Shown here: positions 18,492 through 27,795 of the stretch, piece after piece
Layout of the letters: each line of letters starts with the position of its first letter
How positions within the stretch are numbered: position 1 is the first letter of the stretch
Origin: an uncultured Sphingomonadaceae bacterium
GTDB lineage: Bacteria; Pseudomonadota; Alphaproteobacteria; Sphingomonadales; Sphingomonadaceae
Assembly (NCBI GenBank): GCA_947503245.1
Contig: CANNCV010000002.1
Span: 723,465-787,464 of the forward strand
Direction: 5' to 3'
DNA length: 64,000 nt
Position numbers and translations under genes: made by a program
Notes under the pieces: model-generated
Told to the model about the DNA's origin: nothing
Databases searched by the model: none
Seen by the model: the letters and a program-made list of their open reading frames with translations, nothing else

Positions 18492-18713
18492 TTATGCAGC
18501 TCCTAAATCCCATAGCTTCACGGTTTCGCGCATTGCGGGTGCGGCATTTGTAATTTCGGGAAGGGTCACCAACGTGCCCGCTGGCACAATTGCACCCAGT
18601 GCAGACAAGCCGGGGTTAAGCGCCAAAGCCTGTTCAAAGACACCGGCAGTGCGGCCCAATATACGCCAGCAAATCGCGTCCAATGGCTCACCCAAAGATG
18701 CGGCCACCATCAT
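18492..18713 (-). CDS. tail protein X (LysM-like)
   Basis: LDAICWRILGRTAGVFEQALALNPGLSALGAIVPAGTLVTLPEI. Confidence 0.85.
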   Translation of the reverse strand: MMVAASLGEPLDAICWRILGRTAGVFEQALALNPGLSALGAIVPAGTLVTLPEITNAAPAMRETVKLWDLGAA

Positions 18714-19225
18714 ATCAACACCACGCGGTTACGCTGACCATCAACAGGGTCAAAATCATCATCATGGGCCGGGCGAATAGATATCAGGTCCGCAACAGCA
18801 TTATGCGCTTGGCGGCGATATTCATCTGCGCTCATATTTTCTTCACTGGCGCGGATCTGGCCCTCATCTGTGGCGGTGATATCGCGGTGATTGTCTGCAA
18901 TCTCTGCCGCCGCATAATAGCGGATGATGCGCTGCCATAGGATGACGGGGCGGGTGCTGCCCGCCATGGCGATATCTGGCAAGGTTTCCAGACTGGCCAC
19001 ACCTGCACTGGCATGGGCGCTGCGCCATGCGGCAAGGGCGCGCAATGCGGTTATTATTGCGCCCTCTACTGCGGCAACCAGACGGGCATGCGTCACTACG
19101 CCCTCACCAATGCGCACAGTCGCGCGGATGCTGGAGAGGGAAATAGCGGGAAACCAGCCATCAACTTCAACCATGGCATTGTCTGGCGTTTCGGGGTCAG
19201 ACGGTGTTGCAACAAAATTGGTCAT
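18710..19225 (-). CDS. head completion/stabilization protein, gpL-like
   Basis: Synteny N-M-L-X; VDGWFPAISLSSIRATVRIGEGVVTHARLVAAVEGA. Confidence 0.85.
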   Translation of the reverse strand: MTNFVATPSDPETPDNAMVEVDGWFPAISLSSIRATVRIGEGVVTHARLVAAVEGAIITALRALAAWRSAHASAGVASLETLPDIAMAGSTRPVILWQRIIRYYAAAEIADNHRDITATDEGQIRASEENMSADEYRRQAHNAVADLISIRPAHDDDFDPVDGQRNRVVLI

Positions 19226-19364
19226 TTTTTCGCCTTTCCCTAAATTGCTTGCATGGCCCCCGTGCTGGCGGTTTTAGGCCGGGTGAGAAAATGGGCACAT
19301 CAATCATGCTGCGCGGCACATGATCTGCACAATTTTCGCCCGGCCAGCGCCGTGGGCGAGCTGG

Positions 19365-20120
19365 TTAATCCTGTGGCTGCAAAGCCTTTTTCAAATCTGT
19401 GATGTTGCGCTTCACACCGGCCTTGCTGTTCAGCGCCAAAGCCTGTTCAAAATGCGCCAGCGCAGATGTTTGCAAAGCCTGTAATTGCCCCGCCACGGCA
19501 TTTTCTGCATTCGGGTCATGCGCTTCAATCTGCACCAAAGCTGACCGGCCCAATGCCTTAAACATTTTGGCCCGTGCCTGGTCTGGTATGGTGGTGACAT
19601 CAGCCTTGGTCAGTTCATGCGCTTCCACCAATATAGCATGCGGAACATCATCATTTTTCAGTGACAATTCGGCCAATGTTTCGGCCACATAACAGCCGGT
19701 TGACCGGTCAAAACGCTCTGGCAATGGCAGGCCAAATGCCAGCATGTGCCGGGCAATCGCCATGGCAAATTCAAAATCGCCAATATCCAAAGCCCAGATC
19801 AACATTGTGGCAACAATTTCATCAGGCGCGGCGCTGTCTGCGCCTTCACCAGCCTGTAAAACACCATCAACCCATGGCCGATATTGCGCCATTTTATCGC
19901 GCTTGATCGGGTTGCGGGCCTCAATTGATGCAATTTCACTTATCTTTCGCACATCATCATGCAGCACAACCAACAGCGCATCATATTCCGCCTGTGCGGC
20001 TGTCTTACGCGGGGTGGCATCACCCGCCACCGGCACCTTTTGGCCATTTGATTGCGCCTTTTGGGCGGCCAATTGCTGGGCGGCTTTGCGTTCTTTTGTG
20101 CGGCGGGCCAGTGATCTCAT
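19365..20120 (-). CDS. terminase endonuclease (small) subunit, gpM-like
   Basis: Synteny; ATMLIWALDIGDFEFAMAIARHMLAFGLPLPERFDRSTGCYVAE. Confidence 0.88.
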   Translation of the reverse strand: MRSLARRTKERKAAQQLAAQKAQSNGQKVPVAGDATPRKTAAQAEYDALLVVLHDDVRKISEIASIEARNPIKRDKMAQYRPWVDGVLQAGEGADSAAPDEIVATMLIWALDIGDFEFAMAIARHMLAFGLPLPERFDRSTGCYVAETLAELSLKNDDVPHAILVEAHELTKADVTTIPDQARAKMFKALGRSALVQIEAHDPNAENAVAGQLQALQTSALAHFEQALALNSKAGVKRNITDLKKALQPQD

Positions 20121-20204
20121 GCGGGAATTCCTTTTGCTATAATCTGCGGATGAGGGTGATGCGGAAAAGGCGGGTTATGCGGCACCCGCCCATTAGGTTT
20201 TGGG

Positions 20205-21317
20205 CTATGCCTGGGTGCGCGCTGGCGCTTCACCAATCACAATATTTTCCACCAAAGCGGTCAGTACATATTCTTCCACCACATAGGCTTCGGAAACAGA
20301 TTCATAATTGGCAATGCGCTTATATTCCGGCTCATCAACCATGCGGCGGCGGCGGGTGCCTTCATGATAGTAAATGGACAAATTATCCATTGTGGTGATC
20401 AGCAGCGCATTGCTGGGGAAAAAGCTGACGCCATAAGCTTTCAAACCGCCCAATTGTTTGCTGGATGATAACAGCCGGTCCGTGGCTTCCACTTCGGTGG
20501 CGGTGCCGCCCGCTTGCTGGGCGATATTGAAATATTTATCGTCAACCAGATCATGACCAACAATCACCACCAAATCAGTGCTGTTGCGATAGCGTTCATG
20601 AATCAATGTTTTGGCATCACGCACCAGCGCATCAAGCGATGAATAATCCGCCTGGGCTGTGGTCGCATTGTCCGCACCCTCATCAAACAAAGCGACACCT
20701 GGTTTAACGTAAATGGCAGAGCGACCAGCGTCATTTGTACCGTCTGACAAGACGGTCAGATCACCATCATCAATCACTTGACCAGGTGCATTGGCGCGGA
20801 TTTTTTCCAGCCAACCAATATTCACATCTTGCAACAATGGGTTCGCTTCGCGGTCAGTATTTGCAGCAACAAAAGTACCATTGAAACCGATCATCATGCG
20901 GTCTAGCGCTTGTTGATTGAGAATGGCATCGCGCAACCGCGTCTCAAAATTGGGTAGATGCCGCCAAGCATCAATCTTTTTATAGCTGCGGCTCCAATTA
21001 TAGTCCGTATCTTCACACTCATAAGAAATTTTCTCACCCGACAAGCTAGGATCAGCCGGGTTAAGCCGCGTTCCATTACTGGTGTCTGTGCGGCCCGCAA
21101 TACTGCCGCTATCAAGGCCCAAAACCTGCCCTTTGGCATTATTAACGCCATGCACGTTGATCATAGTCAAAAATTCGCTGGACTCGCGAATGCGATTTTC
21201 TGCGGTTTGCTCAATTTGCGGCGCAACGTTGAATTCATGTGCAGCCGAATCCACACCGTTCAACAGTGCGATGTGAGAAACAAAAGCCATGAATTTTTGG
21301 CGGGTCAATTTATGCAT
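20205..21317 (-). CDS. major capsid protein, P2 gpN-like
   Basis: MHKLTRQKFMAFVSHIALLNGVD...FTVAPQIEQ-type N-terminus; synteny. Confidence 0.92.
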   Translation of the reverse strand: MHKLTRQKFMAFVSHIALLNGVDSAAHEFNVAPQIEQTAENRIRESSEFLTMINVHGVNNAKGQVLGLDSGSIAGRTDTSNGTRLNPADPSLSGEKISYECEDTDYNWSRSYKKIDAWRHLPNFETRLRDAILNQQALDRMMIGFNGTFVAANTDREANPLLQDVNIGWLEKIRANAPGQVIDDGDLTVLSDGTNDAGRSAIYVKPGVALFDEGADNATTAQADYSSLDALVRDAKTLIHERYRNSTDLVVIVGHDLVDDKYFNIAQQAGGTATEVEATDRLLSSSKQLGGLKAYGVSFFPSNALLITTMDNLSIYYHEGTRRRRMVDEPEYKRIANYESVSEAYVVEEYVLTALVENIVIGEAPARTQA

Positions 21318-21388
21318 CGATTTAATCCTTTAATTTGGCAATGTGCCCAGAGTGTCAGGGCCGTGAAACAGGCCGATATTGCGTTTGA

Positions 21389-22297
21389 TTAACAGTCGGT
21401 TTTGACCATATCTGCGCCGCCAGTGGCGGGTGCGCGGAATTGCTGGCCGGGGGCGGCGGTGCTTTCCATTTTGCTGTTCAGCGCGTCGATGCGGTCACGC
21501 TCTGCCTGCAATTCGCTGGAAAATTTTGTGCCCAAAGCATCAATAGCCGTGGTCATATTATCGGCCACGCCCTGCATGATCACGCCAAAGGCTGCGACAT
21601 CAAATTGCGGGGCGGCTTCTGGGACGGCGGGTGCGCCTGTGGCTGGCTGCGCTGCGGCGGCGGGCGGTGTGGTTTGTCCGGTGTTGCCAGCATGTTGCTG
21701 ACCAGCGCCAAAGTTTTTGAAAAAGTCCGTCATGGCGGTGAACAGACCAGCGGTTTCAACCGGTGATGCTGCGGCCTCTGCAAAAGCCAATTGCGCCGCA
21801 TCAAGGCCCATATGCTGTGCGCTGAATTGTTCTGTGCCGGGCGCTTGGCGGTTAAATTCCAAACGCTCTGTGCCAACGCTGGCGGGGCTGTCTGTCAATG
21901 CGACACCCGCCAGATAAGCAAAGCCCTGCCCTGCAAAATTGGGATAGATTTCAATGCTGGAATAGAGTTTTTGACCGGCATCATTTAATGCTTTGGCTTC
22001 ATCAGTGACATCAAAAACGCCATATAGGGCCGTGCGCTTTTCATCTTTGCCATTAAAATTCACGGTCACTTCACGCGCTGACAATGACAGAACATCGCCA
22101 TAAGCCTTGAACGGGCCATCGGTACTAAGCCCGCGAATATGTTCTAAATTAACCCGCGCTGCATAGGTTTTCGGGTCATAGGCCGAGGCCATATCGGTCA
22201 GCATCTTTGGGTCAATATTGCGGCCATCAACTGTTGTGCCCGATGTGGCCAGCAAGAATTCTTTGGTTTTCATGGGTCTATGCTCCGTTACCTTCAT
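21389..22297 (-). CDS. capsid scaffolding protein/protease, gpO-like
   Basis: LLATSGTTVDGRNIDPKMLTDMASAYDPKTYAARVNLEHIRG; start may be 22273. Confidence 0.9.
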   Translation of the reverse strand: MKVTEHRPMKTKEFLLATSGTTVDGRNIDPKMLTDMASAYDPKTYAARVNLEHIRGLSTDGPFKAYGDVLSLSAREVTVNFNGKDEKRTALYGVFDVTDEAKALNDAGQKLYSSIEIYPNFAGQGFAYLAGVALTDSPASVGTERLEFNRQAPGTEQFSAQHMGLDAAQLAFAEAAASPVETAGLFTAMTDFFKNFGAGQQHAGNTGQTTPPAAAAQPATGAPAVPEAAPQFDVAAFGVIMQGVADNMTTAIDALGTKFSSELQAERDRIDALNSKMESTAAPGQQFRAPATGGADMVKTDC

Positions 22298-22361
22298 GAC
22301 GCGGCTTGCGCCTGTCTCCGGCCCCTTTGGGCATCAAAACTACATGGGAATGCAAGGCGCT

Positions 22362-22390
22362 TCTATTGTCAGAGCTAGACTGACAATAGA
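22362..22390. promoter_or_regulatory. late-operon palindrome between divergent O and P
   Basis: TCTATTGTCAG-agctaga-CTGACAATAGA; centre 57 bp upstream of the P start. Confidence 0.7.
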
Positions 22391-22432
22391 GGACTAGAGT
22401 AAAGAGCCGCGATTTGCTGGCATGAAGCCGCC

Positions 22433-24322
22433 ATGGCCAAAAGCGCAGCATCATCGCCGGAAAAACAGGGGAAAGCCGTGACGGGCGCAACGCCCCTAAA
22501 CGGTTTTGACCCGGAAAACCGCGCCCAGCGGCGGGAAGCCCGTTCGCTATATTGGCGTGGCTGGACTGTGCAACAGATTTGCGCGGAATTGGGCCTGAAC
22601 ACCAACACTGTCAACAGTTGGAAAAGGCGCGATGGATGGGCCAATGACGACCCGGTGCGGATTATAGAGGACAGGCTGGAAATCCGCATTGCCAATCTGC
22701 TGGACAAACCAAAAATTGATGAAGGGGATATGAAACGCATCGATTTTTTGATGCGGCAAATGCAAAGCGCGGCCCGCATTCGCAAATATAACCAGACCGG
22801 CAAAGAAAGCGATTTGAACCCGAAAATTGCCAAGCGCAATGACGGTGAAGCCATTGCCAAACGGGCGAAAAAGAAAAACCAGCTAACGCATGACCAGATA
22901 GAGGATTTGCGGGCGTCATTTCACGATTGCCTGTATCAGCATCAGCGCGAATGGTGGCAGGCCGGTCTTGAGACAATCCGTTTCATCCTGAAATCACGGC
23001 AAATTGGTGCAACATGGTATTTTGCGCGTGAAGCGCTGATCCGCGCATTTGACACTGGCAATACGCAAATATTCCTTTCCGCATCGCAAAGCCAATCATT
23101 GATATTTGCCGATTATATCAAAGCGTTTGTGCTAGAGGTCACGGGCGTTGAATTAAAGGGCACAAAGCCGCTGATCATCAACCGGCTTGACGATGATGGC
23201 AATGATTTGCCGCCGCTAACATTCCGCTTTTTGGCCACCAATTTTCGCACGGCGCAGGGCTATAATGGTGATGTCTATCTGGATGAATGTTTTTGGGTTG
23301 GCGGTTTCAAAGATTTTGATGAAGCGGCCAGCGCCATGGCCAGCCAAAAGCAATATCGCCTAACCTATTTTTCAAAACCCTCTGGCGTTAATCATCCTGC
23401 CTATAAAAAATGGGATGGCAGTGATTATAACCGTGGCCGCGCAAAATCTGACCAGATTACCATTGATATTTCGCACAAAGCGCTGCGCGATGGCCAGCGC
23501 GGGCCAGATGATATCTGGCGGCAAATCGTTACGCTGGATGATGCGATTGCCAAAGGCTTTGACCTGATAGACCGTGCATCGGTTGAAAAACGCTATGCGC
23601 CGGATATTTTTGCCAATCAATATTTGTGCGTATTTCTTGATGACAGCCAAAGTTCATTCCCTTTTGATCTTATTGGCCCATGCCGCGTTAACAGCTTTGA
23701 CAAATGGCCAGATTTTCACCCGGCACTGGTCAATATAGAGGGCGGCCGCCCATATGGTGAAAAGCCGGTTTTGATTGGCGTTGACCCGAATAATCAGGGC
23801 CGTGATGATGCCGCTATTTGCGTATTGGCTGCACCGGACGGTGAGGGTCAGCCATTCCGATTGCTGGAAAAACTGCGCTTTACTGGTGAAGATTTTGCAG
23901 GCCAGAATGAGCGGATAAAACAGGTCTATAATCGCTATAATGTGATTGATATTGCCGTCGACACAACCGGCGGTATGGGCAAGGCTGTTTTTGAATTGAT
24001 GGCGCAGTGGTTTCCATTAGTGCGGCGCATTGATTATTCCATCGCTGTCAAATCGCACCTGGTGCAAAAGGCGCAGAACGTGATGCGCACCAGGCGTTTT
24101 GAATTTGACCGTGCCGATACCGATGTGCAAGCGGCATTTATGGCGATTAAGCCCAGCATTACGCCCAGCGGGCGCGCCGTAACCTACACAACACAGCGCA
24201 GTGAAGGCGTGGGCCATGGCGATATTGCATGGGCCATCATGCATGCAATTTCTTATGAAAAACTAACCGGTGAAGCCATGGGCAGCGGCGGTTTTGCCAT
24301 ATTTTCCGCAAATAATGATTAA
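22433..24322 (+). CDS. terminase large (ATPase) subunit, P2 gpP-like
   Basis: HTH N-terminus ARSLYWRGWTVQQICAELGLNTNTVNSWK, ATPase/nuclease regions; divergent from O as in P2. Confidence 0.93.
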   Translation: MAKSAASSPEKQGKAVTGATPLNGFDPENRAQRREARSLYWRGWTVQQICAELGLNTNTVNSWKRRDGWANDDPVRIIEDRLEIRIANLLDKPKIDEGDMKRIDFLMRQMQSAARIRKYNQTGKESDLNPKIAKRNDGEAIAKRAKKKNQLTHDQIEDLRASFHDCLYQHQREWWQAGLETIRFILKSRQIGATWYFAREALIRAFDTGNTQIFLSASQSQSLIFADYIKAFVLEVTGVELKGTKPLIINRLDDDGNDLPPLTFRFLATNFRTAQGYNGDVYLDECFWVGGFKDFDEAASAMASQKQYRLTYFSKPSGVNHPAYKKWDGSDYNRGRAKSDQITIDISHKALRDGQRGPDDIWRQIVTLDDAIAKGFDLIDRASVEKRYAPDIFANQYLCVFLDDSQSSFPFDLIGPCRVNSFDKWPDFHPALVNIEGGRPYGEKPVLIGVDPNNQGRDDAAICVLAAPDGEGQPFRLLEKLRFTGEDFAGQNERIKQVYNRYNVIDIAVDTTGGMGKAVFELMAQWFPLVRRIDYSIAVKSHLVQKAQNVMRTRRFEFDRADTDVQAAFMAIKPSITPSGRAVTYTTQRSEGVGHGDIAWAIMHAISYEKLTGEAMGSGGFAIFSANND

Positions 24323-24331
24323 CCCTATGGA

Positions 24332-25378
24332 GTGCGCACAATGACAGAGCAAACCGCAATAACAGCAGACCAGACAGCGAATAACAGTGATGTAAGCCCG
24401 ATGGTTTTCAGCTTTGGTGACCCGCAAAGCGTGATCGATGGCCGCGATCTGTTTGGCTATTACCAAGTCATCAAAAATGGTGATTGGTACGAACCGCCCA
24501 TGCCTATGGTGCATTTGGCGCAGACCCTTAACGCATCACCGCACCACCGGTCATGCATCGCGCTGAAGGTTAATTTGCTGGTCAAGCATTTTGTGCCCTC
24601 ACCGCAGCTTAGCCGCGCAGAATTTCGCAAATGGGCGCAGGGTTATTTGCACATGGGCAATGCCTATTTTCAGGCGATCAGCAATATGCGCGGCGGCATC
24701 TTGCAATTGCGGGCATCACCGGCGGCTTACACCCGTGTTGGCGTTAAGCCCGGCAGCTATTTTTATGTCAATCATGGGTCTGATCTGGCCGAATATGAAT
24801 TTCCCGCCCATTCGGTTTTTCATTTGGCGCAGCCTGATGAATTACAGGAAATTTACGGGGTTCCGGAATGGATTGCCGCGCTGCAATCCATGTTGCTCAA
24901 TGAAAACGCAACATTGTTTCGCCGCCGCTATTACAAAAATGGCGCGCATGCCGGTTTTGTTTTTCATATTACTGACCCGATAGCCGATACGAAAACAGAA
25001 GAGCATTTGCGCGAAGCATTTAAGAGCAGCAAGGGCGTTGGCAATTTCAAAAATCTGTTTCTTTATATGCCCGGCGGCAAAAAAGACGGGGTGCAAGTGA
25101 TCCCCATTGCCGACGTACGGGCGCAGGATGAATTCAGCAACATCAAAAATGTGACCCGTGATGATGTGCTGACCGCGCACCGCACACCGCCGCAATTGAT
25201 TGGCGTTGTGCCGCAAAATAATGGCGGCTTTGGCGATGCGGCCACGGCAATGGACACGTTTTTCAGCAATGAAGTTGAACCGATCATGCAGCAGATGCTT
25301 GACTTGAATGACTGGGCGGGAAGTGAAATCATCCGCTTCACCGACTATGCCAGCGCAAAGGCCCAGCCCGCCGCGTAA
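24332..25378 (+). CDS. phage portal protein, gpQ-like
   Basis: FSFGDPQSVIDGRDLFGYYQVIKNGDWYEPPMPMVHLAQTLNASPHHRSCI; adjacent to P. Confidence 0.93.
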   Translation: MRTMTEQTAITADQTANNSDVSPMVFSFGDPQSVIDGRDLFGYYQVIKNGDWYEPPMPMVHLAQTLNASPHHRSCIALKVNLLVKHFVPSPQLSRAEFRKWAQGYLHMGNAYFQAISNMRGGILQLRASPAAYTRVGVKPGSYFYVNHGSDLAEYEFPAHSVFHLAQPDELQEIYGVPEWIAALQSMLLNENATLFRRRYYKNGAHAGFVFHITDPIADTKTEEHLREAFKSSKGVGNFKNLFLYMPGGKKDGVQVIPIADVRAQDEFSNIKNVTRDDVLTAHRTPPQLIGVVPQNNGGFGDAATAMDTFFSNEVEPIMQQMLDLNDWAGSEIIRFTDYASAKAQPAA

Positions 25379-25384
25379 GGGCCA

Positions 25385-25687
25385 TCAATGTAGATTGCGG
25401 CGGCGCACTAAGGCTTCGCCCTTGGTGACCATGGCCGCTGTACGCACAGTGTCAGTGGCTTTTGCTAGAGTGCGGAATATTGCCGCCATATAATCGGTCG
25501 GCATGTCCGGCGCGTCCCTGCCCTGTTCATTCTGGTCAACCAATATGGCAATGCCCTGCATCGCCTCGCTGATTGTACGCAGATCATATTCCGAATCTTC
25601 ACTGAACACATATCCGCCCAGTTTTTGCGCTGTGGCGGTTTCATCTGTACGCGCTGCGCCAGAATGGGTATTGCGGGCATTAGCCAT
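25385..25687 (-). CDS. small phage protein of unknown function, copy B
   Basis: 100 aa, differs from copy A at only about three residues (T/A, A/T, S/R). Confidence 0.75.
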   Translation of the reverse strand: MANARNTHSGAARTDETATAQKLGGYVFSEDSEYDLRTISEAMQGIAILVDQNEQGRDAPDMPTDYMAAIFRTLAKATDTVRTAAMVTKGEALVRRRNLH

Positions 25688-25747
25688 GATGATCACCTTT
25701 GGATCGTTATTGGTTAGGGGCAGTGCAAGGCTGTAATCTTGCATCAC

Positions 25748-25786
25748 CCTGAAGCAATTCGCCGCCTGATTGCGAAAGGATTGAAA
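25748..25786 (+). pseudogene. 3' remnant of an RHH gene like 14583-14771
   Basis: cctgaagcaattcgccg is identical to 14721-14737; translates to PEAIRRLIAKGLKN vs PEAIRRLLDKGLGK. Confidence 0.65.
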
Positions 25787-25787
25787 A

Positions 25788-26018
25788 ATGCGGATAGATG
25801 AAGCAGTTTTGCTAGTTCTGTTTTTAGCGACACCCTGCATTATGCTTATCAATTTTGATGTCCAAAAATCCGCGCGCTATGGCGGCGCACTGGCGTTTGC
25901 TGGGCTAGTGGGCGCCATAGCATGGTCAAATTGGGCAATCGTCATCGCTTTTTTGATAAGCGCAGTTGCAACCGCCTATATTCGCTATGAGCGGAAAAAC
26001 GATACTTTCCCAGATTAA
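25788..26018 (+). CDS. small multi-pass membrane protein
   Basis: 76 aa, mostly hydrophobic. Confidence 0.55.
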   Translation: MRIDEAVLLVLFLATPCIMLINFDVQKSARYGGALAFAGLVGAIAWSNWAIVIAFLISAVATAYIRYERKNDTFPD

Positions 26019-26118
26019 AGAAGGTCTTGATTATGAAGCATGACCACAATTTTGCGTTGATTACATTTCAGGACAAAACTCTGCTATACTTGTTGATTAC
26101 AACATGTAGGGATTCGAA

Positions 26119-27078
26119 TTGACCAAGAAGACAAACAAAGAAGACGTTAAATCACCATCTGAAAGTGATGTTAAAGAACCAGAGAGTAAGGAAATATGCG
26201 GTATTATCATGCCGATTTCACCCCTTGGAGACTATTCACGCAGTCACTGGTCAGAGGTTCGCGAAATATTGGATAGCGCCATTGCCAAAGCCGGTATGGA
26301 AGCGCAGATTGTCAGCGATTCCTTCGAAAGCGATATTATTCAACGCCGGATAATTCAGAACCTTTACGAAAACCCTGTCGTGATCTGTGATGTTAGCGGT
26401 CTAAACCCCAATGTGATGTTTGAACTGGGCATCCGCATTACTTTTAAAAAGCCTGTAATTATTATCGCAGATGATGGTACGAAATTGCCTTTCGATACCG
26501 GAGTAATCGAACATCTTTTTTATCCCAAGGATCTTCATTTTCATAAAATCAATGAATTTGTTGAGGCTCTTGCTAGTCGAGTAAAACACATGGCACAGCA
26601 ATTTCGAGAGGGCAGCTTTGTGTCCTTTATTGAAGCTTTTGGAACATTTCAGGTGTTGGAACCAAGTACGGAAGCGATTGGTGCTGACAAACTGGTTCTC
26701 AATAAATTGGATAGTATATCCCGAGAACTCAATCGGTTGAAGAAAAATAGCAATCAAATGGCTAATGAATATCTTAATGTCAGACCTAGTAAATATGTAC
26801 CTTATATTGAAAGTCTTGGCGATAACGAAAAAATTATATACCGAGTTAAAAGTTCTCAAGCCGATTTTTTTATAGACATGATCAGTTCAAATTTAGATAT
26901 TTCTAGATATGGATTAAGTCACTTCGAAGAGATTGGTCATGTTAATTTAAATGATAAAACTTGGGTTGATTATGCTATATATTATTTATCAACTGGTAAT
27001 AAATCTAATGATATTATCGACACGATAAATAATATTTTGGATCATTATGGCATTGAATACTCAATTACATCAATATGA
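26119..27078 (+). CDS. putative defence-associated protein with nucleoside-2-deoxyribosyltransferase/TIR-like Rossmannoid N-terminal domain
   Basis: CGIIMPISPLGDYSRSHWSEVREILDSAI...IIQRRIIQNLYENPVVICDVSGLNPNVMFELGIRITFKKPVIIIADDG; AT-rich gene. Confidence 0.65.
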   Translation: MTKKTNKEDVKSPSESDVKEPESKEICGIIMPISPLGDYSRSHWSEVREILDSAIAKAGMEAQIVSDSFESDIIQRRIIQNLYENPVVICDVSGLNPNVMFELGIRITFKKPVIIIADDGTKLPFDTGVIEHLFYPKDLHFHKINEFVEALASRVKHMAQQFREGSFVSFIEAFGTFQVLEPSTEAIGADKLVLNKLDSISRELNRLKKNSNQMANEYLNVRPSKYVPYIESLGDNEKIIYRVKSSQADFFIDMISSNLDISRYGLSHFEEIGHVNLNDKTWVDYAIYYLSTGNKSNDIIDTINNILDHYGIEYSITSI

Positions 27079-27640
27079 CCATGATTTCCGTTTCAAAAGG
27101 TCGCGCCAGCGCCTTTATTGCTGAATAATCGCCGTTCAGCCATATTGGGTAATCCTGCGGCGCCAATATAACCGGCATCGCTTTGGGATGGACGGCACCG
27201 ACCAAGGCATTGGGTGCACATGTCAGAAACGCCATGCGCGGGCCATCATCGGTCTGTTTCCAGATGCCAGCAAAGCTGAATATGGTTGCGTCTTTCAGGC
27301 CAAACCAGACTTTGCGTTTTGCGCCCTTTTGCCCGGTCCATTCGCAAAAGCTGCTGACCGGGACAAGGCATCGTTGCTGTGGCCGTTCCAGCATGGTGCG
27401 CCAGAAACGGCTTTCCAGATTGCGGACATTGGTGATTGGGCGGGCGCCCTGTTTCCAGCTGGGTATGCCCCATGTTACCCGCGTCAACTGAAGCCCATTT
27501 TCGCCGTCATGAATGATAGGTGCTTCATAATTAGGGTAGATATCATCGTAGCTGGGCAGGTTGCTGTTATCCCCCAGAAACGGGCCATAGAGCATCCGCA
27601 TCTCAGCTATAGCGGCCTGCATTTTATAATTATTGCACAT
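27065..27640 (-). CDS. SOS response-associated peptidase (SRAP; HMCES/YedK-like)
   Basis: Catalytic MCNNY start, RCLVPVSSFCEWTGQKG, HPKAMPVIL motif. Confidence 0.9.
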   Translation of the reverse strand: MCNNYKMQAAIAEMRMLYGPFLGDNSNLPSYDDIYPNYEAPIIHDGENGLQLTRVTWGIPSWKQGARPITNVRNLESRFWRTMLERPQQRCLVPVSSFCEWTGQKGAKRKVWFGLKDATIFSFAGIWKQTDDGPRMAFLTCAPNALVGAVHPKAMPVILAPQDYPIWLNGDYSAIKALARPFETEIMVILM

Positions 27641-27795
27641 GCCCTTTTAAGGACGGTTCAACGCAATTTTGTCAAGCGCATTAGTTTACATGCAACCCCT
27701 GAATTTTCCCTTCGAGCGGTGCATATTGGAGATATAAAGGCACTGCGTCAGTCATTTGATGTTATTTTCTGACGCAATCCCATTCATTTATAGCG

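Noticed and set aside
1899-22297. Tailocin or gene-transfer agent interpretation
   Set aside because: Complete capsid, terminase and portal genes of P2 type are present, so an ordinary P2-like prophage is the simpler reading; activity is untested.
22375-22860. Minus-strand ORF of 161 aa overlapping the terminase start
   Set aside because: Antisense to the well-supported P gene; no family signal.
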